6,553 nucleotides of DNA from Desulfuromonadaceae bacterium GWB2_53_15 (GTDB lineage: Bacteria > Desulfobacterota > Desulfuromonadia > Geobacterales > Pseudopelobacteraceae): contig MHXL01000099.1 of the NCBI GenBank assembly GCA_001824455.1, forward strand, positions 1 to 6,553, read 5' to 3'. The translations under genes were made by a program, and so were the position numbers. This document shows positions 1 to 6,370 of this stretch, in pieces. Position 1 is the stretch's first letter. Each line of letters starts with the position of its first letter. The notes under the pieces are model-generated. The model saw nothing but the letters and a program-made list of their open reading frames with translations, had not been told where the DNA came from and ran no database searches.

Positions 1-578
1 GTGGCCTGTTATCCCTGTGGGTCGGCTGGGACGCCATCTCGGACGAAGGGTTGAAAGCGTATGCCGCCAACGGCAAGATCGGTGTCGACCGCGAGACGGC
101 AGTGCGCACGCTCAAGGATCATGGCATCGATGTGTCGTTGTTTTACATGCTGGGGGGGCGTGGTGATTCCCTGGATGATTTCAAGCGATCAATAGAGGTT
201 GCGGATCGACTGGGTGTGAGCATGCACCCCTCACTGGTGGTCCCCTACCCTGGCACCGAGCTTGCCCGGCAGTACGAACCCCACATCTATAAGGAACTGG
301 GTTGGGAGTATTATAACGGCGCCTATGCGCTGTTCGGGCATCCGGACCCGGCCATGACGCCCGAGGTGCGGGAGGAACTGTTCTACCAAAGCTCTCTGGA
401 ACTGTTGAGCCTGCCGCGGGTGTTACGGCATATGCTGAAGGTCCCCTGGGCAGGTTTTCCCCATGCCCATATACTTTCGCTCATGTCCCAGCTTCCGGTC
501 CGCAAGGGGATGAAGATCGCTTATGAACAGTGGAAGGGCAACAAGACTCTTGTGCAGGAAAAACGGTATATCGTGTAA
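1..578 (+). CDS. Radical SAM protein, probably B12-binding type, C-terminal part (5' truncated)
   Basis: The reading frame is open from the first full codon (base 3), so the gene begins upstream of the window. The TTG at 51 is an internal Leu codon, not a start. The visible ~191 residues match the second half of a radical SAM TIM barrel. There is a G-W-D-A-I-S-D-E-G-L-K stretch, then a 'GI-DVSLFYMLGGRGDSLDDF' segment, equivalent to the usual 'GI...G.PGET..D' strand and helix, and then VVPYPGTELA, typical of cobalamin-dependent radical SAM enzymes such as the BchE and hopanoid-methylase relatives. A family-typical C-terminal tail with many aromatic residues (YYNGAYALFGHPDP) follows. The CxxxCxxC cluster motif and any B12-binding domain would lie in the missing N-terminal part, so the subfamily is inferred. 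Substrate and reaction (methylation, cyclisation or other) cannot be told. In other members the substrate is often a lipid or secondary metabolite. Confidence 0.82.
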   Translation, partial: GLLSLWVGWDAISDEGLKAYAANGKIGVDRETAVRTLKDHGIDVSLFYMLGGRGDSLDDFKRSIEVADRLGVSMHPSLVVPYPGTELARQYEPHIYKELGWEYYNGAYALFGHPDPAMTPEVREELFYQSSLELLSLPRVLRHMLKVPWAGFPHAHILSLMSQLPVRKGMKIAYEQWKGNKTLVQEKRYIV

Positions 579-588
579 TCGAGTTGGT

Positions 589-607
589 CAGCAGCCCACC
601 GCTGCTG
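589..607 (+). terminator. Short hairpin after the radical SAM gene, possible weak terminator
   Basis: A perfect 7-bp inverted repeat, CAGCAGC (589-595) and GCTGCTG (601-607), with a 5-base loop, lies 11 bases after the stop codon. No T-tract follows, so it is not a canonical intrinsic terminator. It may stabilise the 3' end or have no function. Confidence 0.3.
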
Positions 608-722
608 CCGCTACTCCCCTCCTGGTTTCACTTTGAAAATACTCTGGTATTATTTTAGCGTGTATCCGCAACCAGCATTTAGTCAATTGAGATCCTTGCT
701 GCCCATTGTCTCCGAAAAGAAA

Positions 723-727
723 AGGAG
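723..727 (+). promoter_or_regulatory. Ribosome binding site of the SUMF-domain lipoprotein
   Basis: AGGAG lies 6 bases before the ATG at 734. It fixes this start, which also gives a complete lipoprotein signal peptide. In the rest of the 579-733 gap I found no convincing -35/-10 pair. A TTGAAA at 633-638 has no suitably spaced -10 element. Confidence 0.75.
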
Positions 728-733
728 CCCTGC

Positions 734-1561
734 ATGAAACCATACCGGATGATTTGGATTTGGATGATGCCAGTCCTGTCCCTGGCCTTGCTGGCTGGCT
801 GCGCCGGAGGACTCCTTCCGCAGAAAACGGGCAACTCAACCGTCACAAACACCAACGGCGCGCAGTTAAAAGATCAGACCACCGGTATGGAGTTCGTGCT
901 GGTAAAGGGTGGCTGCTTCCCCATGGGCGATGCCTTCGGAGATGGCAACAACGACGAGAAACCGGTCCATGAAGTTTGCGTATCCGACTTTTACCTCGGC
1001 CGCTACGAGGTGACCCAGAGCCAATGGGAAAGTGTCATGGGGAGCAACCCGAGCTCCAACAAACCGTGCGGCCCCGATTGCCCGGTGGATTCCGTCAGTT
1101 GGGATATGGTCCAGGAATACATCCGCACCATGAACGCAAAGAGCGGCAAACAGTACCGGCTCCCGACCGAAGCCGAGTGGGAATATGCCGCCCGCAGCGG
1201 CGTCAAGGCTGACAAATGGGCCGGCACCAACAACGAGGCGGACTTGGGAGAGTTTGCCTGGTACGAAAGGAACAGCAAGCTCATGACGCACCCGGTGGGG
1301 CTCAAGAAGGCCAACGGTCTTGGCCTGTTCGACATGAGCGGCAACGTCGGCGAGTGGTGTCAGGACTGGTATGACGCCGCCTATTATTCGGCCAGCCCCA
1401 AGGACAACCCCCCTGGGGCCGCCAGCGGAGAAAAACGCGTCCTGCGCGGGGGTTCCTGGGTCTACGATGGTGGAGCCGTGCGGACAGCGAAACGCTCCTC
1501 GGACGCACCGGCCGAATGGGACAGCAACTACGGCTTCCGGTTAGTCAGTCCCGCACAGTAG
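734..1561 (+). CDS. SUMF1/FGE-fold lipoprotein (formylglycine-generating enzyme-like, probably non-catalytic)
   Basis: This 275-residue protein starts with a signal peptide (K2, R5, hydrophobic 6-21) ending in a lipobox LLAGC. Cys23 is the predicted lipidated residue. Ala at +2 fits outer-membrane sorting if the cell is Gram-negative. A Ser/Thr/Asn-rich linker (about 30-50) leads into a complete SUMF1/FGE-sulfatase domain (about 52-272). Landmarks are GMEFVLVKGG, KPVHEV, YEVTQSQW, LPTEAEWEYAAR (143-154), GLFDMSGNVGEW, LRGGSW (237-242) and the closing GFRLVS. True formylglycine-generating enzymes carry two active-site cysteines just after the GGS motif. Here that stretch reads SWVYDGGAVRTAKR, with no Cys. 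Sulfatase activation is therefore unlikely, and a binding or structural role at the envelope is more plausible. A CGPDC pair near residues 112-116 could form a disulfide. No sulfatase gene is visible nearby. It may be a single-gene unit, flanked by 155- and 151-base gaps. Confidence 0.88.
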   Translation: MKPYRMIWIWMMPVLSLALLAGCAGGLLPQKTGNSTVTNTNGAQLKDQTTGMEFVLVKGGCFPMGDAFGDGNNDEKPVHEVCVSDFYLGRYEVTQSQWESVMGSNPSSNKPCGPDCPVDSVSWDMVQEYIRTMNAKSGKQYRLPTEAEWEYAARSGVKADKWAGTNNEADLGEFAWYERNSKLMTHPVGLKKANGLGLFDMSGNVGEWCQDWYDAAYYSASPKDNPPGAASGEKRVLRGGSWVYDGGAVRTAKRSSDAPAEWDSNYGFRLVSPAQ

Positions 1562-1596
1562 CCATATATTTTACCTTTAAGACAAAATACGTTGGA

Positions 1597-1663
1597 GGGT
1601 AGGCTTCCAGCCTGCCTATTCAAGCGGGATTGAACCCCGCTTGAAGCACAGGCATGATGCCTG
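1597..1663. repeat. Three consecutive stem-loops, probable dispersed intergenic repeat (REP-like)
   Basis: Three inverted repeats stand side by side. The first is AGGCT/AGCCT with a 3-base loop (1601-1613), extendable by G-C and G-U pairs to 1597-1617. The second is a perfect 10-bp stem, TTCAAGCGGG (1619-1628) and CCCGCTTGAA (1636-1645), with a 7-base loop. The third is CAGGCAT/ATGCCTG around a single central G (1649-1663). The 'AGGCTTCCAGCCTGCC' and 'CAGGCATGATGCCTG' words resemble short hairpin repeats common between genes in many bacteria. Family membership is from memory and cannot be checked here. There is no T-tract, but the structure could still protect or end the upstream lipoprotein mRNA. 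Confidence 0.6.
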
Positions 1664-1681
1664 CGCCCCGATTAATGACAT

Positions 1682-1700
1682 TTTGATTCAGTAAATCAAA
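1682..1700. promoter_or_regulatory. Inverted repeat directly upstream of the LuxE-like gene's ribosome binding site
   Basis: TTTGATT (1682-1688) and AATCAAA (1694-1700) are perfect 7-bp arms around a 5-base spacer, ending 2 bases before the GGAGG. It is AT-rich, unlike the GC-rich repeat array just before it. It could be an operator for a dimeric regulator of the downstream operon, or a leader hairpin next to the ribosome binding site. No clear promoter was seen around it. Confidence 0.35.
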
Positions 1701-1702
1701 CC

Positions 1703-1707
1703 GGAGG
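1703..1707 (+). promoter_or_regulatory. Ribosome binding site of the LuxE-like gene
   Basis: GGAGG lies 5 bases before the ATG at 1713. It is a strong Shine-Dalgarno sequence that supports this start. Confidence 0.75.
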
Positions 1708-1712
1708 CTTTC

Positions 1713-3191
1713 ATGCCCACAAGCTCCAATACAAGCCATCGCCTGACCGAAGAGATCCTCGGATTCATCGAAGCGGGTGTCGATGCCGAGCTTCCCGACT
1801 TCAATGACTACTCCATGCAGTTGTTCGCCCTGCAGTACGAAAACAACCAGCTCTTCCGGGAGTTCTGCGATGCAAAAAAGGTCAGGCCGGGCGACATCGA
1901 TCGATGGGAAGATGTCCCCATGGTCTACAACGACGTTTTCAAGACCCACCTCGTGGCCTCCTTCCCCCTGGAGCAGTCGGTTATGTCCTGCCTCACCGGC
2001 GGCACCACCAGCATCACCCAGCGCGGCCGCATCTTCCGCGATGAGGATGGCAAGCGCCTGGTGTTTGCGGCGAACCGGATGATGACCGGATCCTATCTCT
2101 TCCCCGACTTCGAGGAAGGGATGCGCTGTCGCATCCTGATCCTCGCCCCCAGCCCCCAGCTGGCCCCCTCGATGGGGATGGCCATCGGCATGGACCAGAC
2201 ACGCCTGGCCTTCGGCACCCCCGACAGCATGTTCCTGCTCGGAAAAACCGGGATCGATATCAAGGCGCTGCTCAAGGCCCTGCGCGAGTCGGAAGCGAGC
2301 AACGTGCCGGTGGCGCTGATCGGGGCGACCTCGGCCTATGTATATTTTTTCCAGGCCTGCCGGCGCAAAAAGATCAGCTTCCGACTACCCCCCGGCAGTC
2401 GAGTGTGCGATGGCGGAGGCTACCGGGGCCGCTTCGGAGTGGTGACCCGTCAGGACTACTACGGGATGGTCAGCGAGATCCTCGATGTGCCGGAGACCCA
2501 CTGCGTGAATGTACTCGGCGAGGCGGAAACGGCAACCAACCTGTTCGACGATGCCCTGCGTCGTCATGTCAAGGGACTGCCGCCCCGCAAGCGCACCAGG
2601 CCGGTCCCGCCCTGGTCGCGTGTCCGTGCCATGAGCATCGACGACCTCACCCCCTTGCCGGATGGAGAGGTCGGCCTCCTCGCCCACTGGGATCTGGCCA
2701 ACGTGCCGACGGTTCTGTCGGTTATCACCGACAACCTGGGCTACACGACCGATAACGGCAGCGGCTGCGAGATGGTAGGACGCGCCAAAATCGAGAACGG
2801 CAAGGTTTCACCCCTGCCCGACGAGCGTCCCAGCGGCCCGATGTCCAACTCGGCGATCTTCCGCATGCTCGAGACCTACGTAAACTTCTCCATCGACTTC
2901 AAAATGCTGGCGGCCAAGGATCCTCAGGTCGCGCCGAGCATACGCGAGGAGATTGAGGCCAGACCGGGATCAGTCGCGTCCTGCCCGCAGGTCGTGGATG
3001 AGATTCTTGTTGCACAGCACGATGTTGAGGCCGCCAAGCTGCGGGACGACTCCTTGAATACATTCAAGGACCAGACCGAACGCCCGCTGGATTGGTACAA
3101 GGCCAAGGAAGATGAGCAGCTGCTGGCGGATCACCCGGCCGGCCTCAAGTCGGAGCAGCATCCGTCGAACGAGAGGACAGTGGAACTGTGA
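1713..3191 (+). CDS. LuxE-like acyl-protein synthetase / ANL-type adenylating enzyme
   Basis: This is a 492-residue soluble protein with no signal peptide or membrane segment. It fits the LuxE acyl-protein synthetase family, relatives of acyl-CoA ligases that activate a carboxylate as acyl-AMP. Visible landmarks are WEDVPMVYNDVFKTH before the nucleotide loop, the Gly/Thr-rich phosphate loop LTGGTTS (94-100), VCDGGGYRGRFG (231-242) as in LuxE 'gGw.K', LGEAET (268-273) at the place of the (Y/F)GxTE motif, and a TTDNGSGCEMVGR stretch at the place of the family's 'T/S-GD...GR' motifs. LuxE itself is about 370 residues, so this protein has roughly 100 extra C-terminal residues. They are helical and rich in charged residues, and I do not recognise them. 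In luminous bacteria LuxE works with LuxC and LuxD to make fatty aldehyde. None of these partners is visible, so the acyl substrate and acceptor are unknown. It is the first gene of a tight set with the FIST and kinase genes (27-base gap). Confidence 0.78.
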   Translation: MPTSSNTSHRLTEEILGFIEAGVDAELPDFNDYSMQLFALQYENNQLFREFCDAKKVRPGDIDRWEDVPMVYNDVFKTHLVASFPLEQSVMSCLTGGTTSITQRGRIFRDEDGKRLVFAANRMMTGSYLFPDFEEGMRCRILILAPSPQLAPSMGMAIGMDQTRLAFGTPDSMFLLGKTGIDIKALLKALRESEASNVPVALIGATSAYVYFFQACRRKKISFRLPPGSRVCDGGGYRGRFGVVTRQDYYGMVSEILDVPETHCVNVLGEAETATNLFDDALRRHVKGLPPRKRTRPVPPWSRVRAMSIDDLTPLPDGEVGLLAHWDLANVPTVLSVITDNLGYTTDNGSGCEMVGRAKIENGKVSPLPDERPSGPMSNSAIFRMLETYVNFSIDFKMLAAKDPQVAPSIREEIEARPGSVASCPQVVDEILVAQHDVEAAKLRDDSLNTFKDQTERPLDWYKAKEDEQLLADHPAGLKSEQHPSNERTVEL

Positions 3192-3214
3192 TTCTTAAGA
3201 TACAATTCCTGGCA

Positions 3215-3218
3215 GAGG
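3215..3218 (+). promoter_or_regulatory. Ribosome binding site that shifts the likely start of the FIST gene
   Basis: GAGG (in AGAGG, 3214-3218) abuts the ATG at 3219, leaving no spacing. The in-frame GTG codons at 3222 and 3225 have 3 and 6 bases of spacing, and an ATG at 3234 has 15. The GTG at 3225 is therefore the best-spaced start, two codons inside the longest frame. Confidence 0.5.
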
Positions 3219-4424
3219 ATGGTGGTGATCACTATGGGAACGTCGGCAGGTGTAGGTTACAGCGAGCACAGAGACCCAACTCAGGCGGGTAAAAATGCAG
3301 CTCACATGGCCATGGAAAAGTCAGGAAGCACGCAACCTGATTTTGTCTTTGTCTTTGCTACTGTTGGCTACAACCAACAGGAGCTGATTCGTTCGATACG
3401 CGCTGCAACGTCAGGCGCACCTCTGAGCGGCTGCTCGGGTGAAGGCATAATAACCAGGGAGATAGTTGCTGAAACCAACTTCTGCGTCTCAGTCATGGTA
3501 ATCAACTCGGACGAGCTCCGATTTAACAACGCTTGTGTGAAGGAAACCGGCCGGCGAACCGATATTGCGGGGGAACAGTTGGCCGCAGAATTAGCACCTT
3601 ATTTGTCAGCAGACAACATTGCCTGCTTTATTTTGGCCGACGGATTGAATTTTGATTTCGATCCCTTCCTGGCGTCGTTCGAAAAAGCTGTTCAGCGTGA
3701 CCCGCCTTTGCCTGTTTTCGGCGGCTTGGCATCCGACAACTGGACATCCCGAAAAACCTACCAGTACCATAACGACGATGTCTTTTCCGAGGGTATCGCC
3801 TGCGTCATCATGTCGGGCAAAGGCAACATCGCCTGGGGAATCAATCACGGCTGTGTGCCGGTGGGTGGCAAACGCACCATCACGCGCAGTAAAGACAATA
3901 TTATCTACGAGATCGATGGGATTCCGGTTCTGGAGGTTATGAAGGACTACTTCGAAGACGACTGGCAGAACCAATGGAACAAGATGTCATTAAACCTGTG
4001 TCTCGGATTCAAAACCCCGGAACATATCAGGCAGGGTTACGAAGAGTACATAATCAGGTACATGATGGGAAAGGATGATCAGGACGGTCATGTCACCATC
4101 CAATCTGACGTCCGGGACGGCACGGATCTCTGGCTTGTTCGCCGTGACAGGGAACTCATCAGGAACGGCATGCAGTCAATCTCCCGCCAGATCAAGGAAA
4201 AAACCGGATCAGGGAAGCCGAAATTTGTCCTGCATTTCGAATGCGTGGGCCGCGGTAAAGTCATCTTCCGGGAAGACGAAAAGATCGAATTAATCAGATC
4301 TCTACAGAAAGATATCGGGGAAGACGTGCCCTGGATCGGTTTTTATACCTACGGAGAAATCGGACCAATCACAAAATTTAACTGCTTTCATAACTTTACA
4401 GCCGTGGTTACTGCTGTTTACTGA
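3219..4424 (+). CDS. FIST-domain sensory protein (FIST_N plus FIST_C), NosP-like candidate
   Basis: The protein has up to 401 residues and no signal peptide or membrane segment, so it is cytoplasmic. The N-terminal half (about 25-215) fits FIST_N: a core with FVFATVGYNQQELI, then LSGCSGEG (69-76), then a PVFGGLASD segment. The C-terminal half (about 220-395) fits FIST_C: NIIYEIDGIPVLEVMKDYF (YEIDG at 230-234), FYTYGEIGPI (375-384) and the closing FHNFT (390-394). FIST domains were predicted to bind small ligands such as amino acids. The subgroup called NosP binds heme and NO and controls a histidine kinase encoded next to it. Here a soluble kinase follows after only 7 bases, so a ligand-sensing partner of that kinase is the natural reading. 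Heme binding cannot be judged from sequence alone, though several His residues exist (H17 and H391 among them). The true start is probably GTG at 3225. The frame is the same as that of the upstream gene, separated only by its TGA. Confidence 0.87.
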   Translation: MVVITMGTSAGVGYSEHRDPTQAGKNAAHMAMEKSGSTQPDFVFVFATVGYNQQELIRSIRAATSGAPLSGCSGEGIITREIVAETNFCVSVMVINSDELRFNNACVKETGRRTDIAGEQLAAELAPYLSADNIACFILADGLNFDFDPFLASFEKAVQRDPPLPVFGGLASDNWTSRKTYQYHNDDVFSEGIACVIMSGKGNIAWGINHGCVPVGGKRTITRSKDNIIYEIDGIPVLEVMKDYFEDDWQNQWNKMSLNLCLGFKTPEHIRQGYEEYIIRYMMGKDDQDGHVTIQSDVRDGTDLWLVRRDRELIRNGMQSISRQIKEKTGSGKPKFVLHFECVGRGKVIFREDEKIELIRSLQKDIGEDVPWIGFYTYGEIGPITKFNCFHNFTAVVTAVY

Positions 4425-4431
4425 GATCTAC

Positions 4432-6369
4432 ATGACAAAAAGCATTGAAAACAACGCTTCCCCGGAGGCAGTGGATCTAGCGAGACTGAAACAGGAAAAC
4501 TACACCCTCGCTCAGCAGGTCAAACGGCTGATCAAGGCCGAAAGCAAGCAATACGAATATCAGGAGGAGCTGGATGCACAGCTGAAGGAATATAAAAAAC
4601 TCAATGAATTAAACAAGAAAATCAATGCAACCTTGGACATTCGGAAAATATTTGCACTTACAAGCGAATACATCATCTACAATCTTGAGTATGAAAGGGT
4701 CATTTTTTTTGAGCAGTTCGAATATACGGGCAGTTACACCGTATGCGCCCATGACGGCTATTACAATCATCTGGAAAAAAGCGCCATTGCGGAACTAGTC
4801 ATAAACGAGGATGACCCTTTTCTTTTACCCCTGCAGGAGGGGAATGAATATCTGATATGTAAGGCAGACAGTGATAACAAGGATCTTGCGGAGTACCGCT
4901 CAAAGTTATTGACAAACGAATACCTGATATACCCGCTCTGTCCCCACAAGCGGCCCCATGCGCTTCTGGCGGTCGGCAACTCTGCGGAGAACTCAGGATT
5001 CTACCGCCGGGTAAGTGAAGACAAGGGCGAGCTACTCGGCATCGACAATCTCGTGGGATTGCTCAACTCTGCGGTGGAAAATCATATTTTGTTTACAACT
5101 ATGGAAACAGCACTCGAACAAAAAAGGCAGGCCGAGGCAAAGTATCGCGGTATCTTTGAAAACGCAATAGAAGGGATTTTTCAGGCAACTCCCGATGGGA
5201 GATTCATTAGTTGCAACCCCGCCACTGCCGCCATCCTGGGATACGAAACACCCGAGGAGGTCATCGAAAACATCACCGACATAGAGCACCAACTCTATGT
5301 GGATCCAAAACTCCGCAATGTATTGTTCGAAAAGATGCGGAACAGGGTGGATGTAAAGAATTTTGAGGTTGAATTCTTCAGCAAAGACGGAAGCAAGCGA
5401 TGGATGCGCCTGAGCACCCGGCCCTTCTTCGACGAAAAGGGCGAAATATTATATTTTGACGAAATATTCCAAGACATCACTGAGCGAAAGCAAGCGGAAG
5501 AAGAACTGCAGAAATTTAATGATGAATTGGAAAAACGGGTCGCGGAACGAACCGAGGAACTGGAAAAGATTCGCGCTGAGTTGGAGCTGCAGAATGAGGA
5601 ACTGCAAAAAACATATCAAGAATTGGAGGTGGAGACCGCCGATCGCATATTGACGATGGAAAAGCTCCGCGAAAAGGACCAGCTGATGATCCAGCAGAAC
5701 CGCATGGCAGCAATGGGCGAGATGCTCGGCAACATTGCACACCAATGGCGTCAGCCATTAAACGTTCTGGGTCTAAAGATACAACAACTGGGGCTATCCT
5801 ATGAATACGGCGAGTTCAGCAAAGAGCTCCTTTATGCCAATATCGACAAAGCTATGGAAATCATCTGTCACATGTCGCAGACCATAGATGACTTTAGAAA
5901 CTTTTCCATGCCGGACAGGGTAAAAAGCCAGTTCAGCATTGATCAAACAATTGTAAAAACATGCTCCATGATCGAGGAAAGTTTCAGAGAAAACTGCATC
6001 ATTGTTGATGTCAATATCGGTGGCGACTTGCAGGTCAACGGCTATCCCAACGAATACTCGCAAGTGTTGCTGAACATCCTGATGAATGCCAAGGATGCTT
6101 TATTGGAGCGGGGAATCTGTGATCCGCTGATAACAGTAGCCTCATGGCAGGAAAATGGCAGAGCAGTAGTTACTATCACTGATAACGCAGGTGGAATTAA
6201 AGATGAAATATTAGGCAATATTTTTGACGCATATTTTACAACCAAGAACCTCGGCAAAGGTACTGGCATAGGTTTGTTCATGTCAAAAAAAATTATTGAA
6301 AACCGTATGGGTGGGCGTTTGACTGTGAGAAATGTTACAGGTGGCGCTGAATTCAGGATCGAGGTTTAA
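4432..6369 (+). CDS. Soluble hybrid-input histidine kinase: coiled coil, GAF-like, PAS/PAC, HisKA, HATPase
   Basis: The protein has 645 residues and no transmembrane segment, so the input is cytosolic. The order is an N-terminal coiled coil (about 15-60), a GAF-like region (about 60-222, weak call), a PAS domain (236 to about 330, KYRGIFENAIEGIFQATPDG) with a PAC end DITERKQ (348-354), a long coiled-coil linker (about 354-425, VAERTEELEKIRAELELQNEEL), and a HisKA segment AAMGEMLGNIAHQWRQPLN with phospho-acceptor His437. The ATPase domain has an N-box NILMNAKDAL (548-557), a G1 box DNAGGI (584-589), an F-box FDAYFTTK and a G2 box GTGIGL (610-615). All catalytic boxes look intact. The AHQWRQPLN H-box type is common in delta- and epsilon-proteobacterial kinases. 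The ATG lies 7 bases after the FIST stop with no strong Shine-Dalgarno, so translational coupling is likely. A response regulator starts 1 base after its stop, and the three genes should form one pathway. Confidence 0.93.
   Translation: MTKSIENNASPEAVDLARLKQENYTLAQQVKRLIKAESKQYEYQEELDAQLKEYKKLNELNKKINATLDIRKIFALTSEYIIYNLEYERVIFFEQFEYTGSYTVCAHDGYYNHLEKSAIAELVINEDDPFLLPLQEGNEYLICKADSDNKDLAEYRSKLLTNEYLIYPLCPHKRPHALLAVGNSAENSGFYRRVSEDKGELLGIDNLVGLLNSAVENHILFTTMETALEQKRQAEAKYRGIFENAIEGIFQATPDGRFISCNPATAAILGYETPEEVIENITDIEHQLYVDPKLRNVLFEKMRNRVDVKNFEVEFFSKDGSKRWMRLSTRPFFDEKGEILYFDEIFQDITERKQAEEELQKFNDELEKRVAERTEELEKIRAELELQNEELQKTYQELEVETADRILTMEKLREKDQLMIQQNRMAAMGEMLGNIAHQWRQPLNVLGLKIQQLGLSYEYGEFSKELLYANIDKAMEIICHMSQTIDDFRNFSMPDRVKSQFSIDQTIVKTCSMIEESFRENCIIVDVNIGGDLQVNGYPNEYSQVLLNILMNAKDALLERGICDPLITVASWQENGRAVVTITDNAGGIKDEILGNIFDAYFTTKNLGKGTGIGLFMSKKIIENRMGGRLTVRNVTGGAEFRIEV
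6361..6364 (+). promoter_or_regulatory. Ribosome binding site of the response regulator inside the kinase's last codons
   Basis: GAGG is formed by the Glu codon and the first base of the final Val codon of the kinase. It lies 6 bases before the ATG at 6371, which points to coupled translation of kinase and regulator. Confidence 0.55.
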
Positions 6370-6370
6370 A

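Noticed and set aside
251..265. Sigma-54 promoter-like sequence (TGGCAC, then TTGC, with exact GG-N10-GC spacing)
   Set aside because: It lies inside the radical SAM gene and encodes the conserved PYPGTELA segment. The next gene starts nearly 470 bases later, so the match is most likely due to coding constraint.
633..656. Sigma-70 promoter upstream of the lipoprotein gene (TTGAAA with TATTAT or TATTTT)
   Set aside because: The spacers are only 9 or 12 bases, too short for a normal -35/-10 pair.
866..1291. Long open frame on the minus strand opposite the SUMF-domain gene
   Set aside because: It is antisense to a well-supported gene in GC-rich DNA, its translation resembles no family, and it has no clear ribosome binding site. 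Similar minus-strand frames opposite the other genes were rejected for the same reason.
734..1561. Active formylglycine-generating enzyme
   Set aside because: The expected active-site cysteines after the GGS motif are missing and no sulfatase is nearby.
1597..1663. CRISPR array or riboswitch
   Set aside because: The three hairpins differ in sequence and have no spacers of constant length, and no known riboswitch core motif is visible.
1713..3191. Bioluminescence (lux) operon
   Set aside because: Only the LuxE-like enzyme is present. No luciferase subunits, LuxC or LuxD are in the window, and LuxE-like proteins occur widely in non-luminous bacteria.
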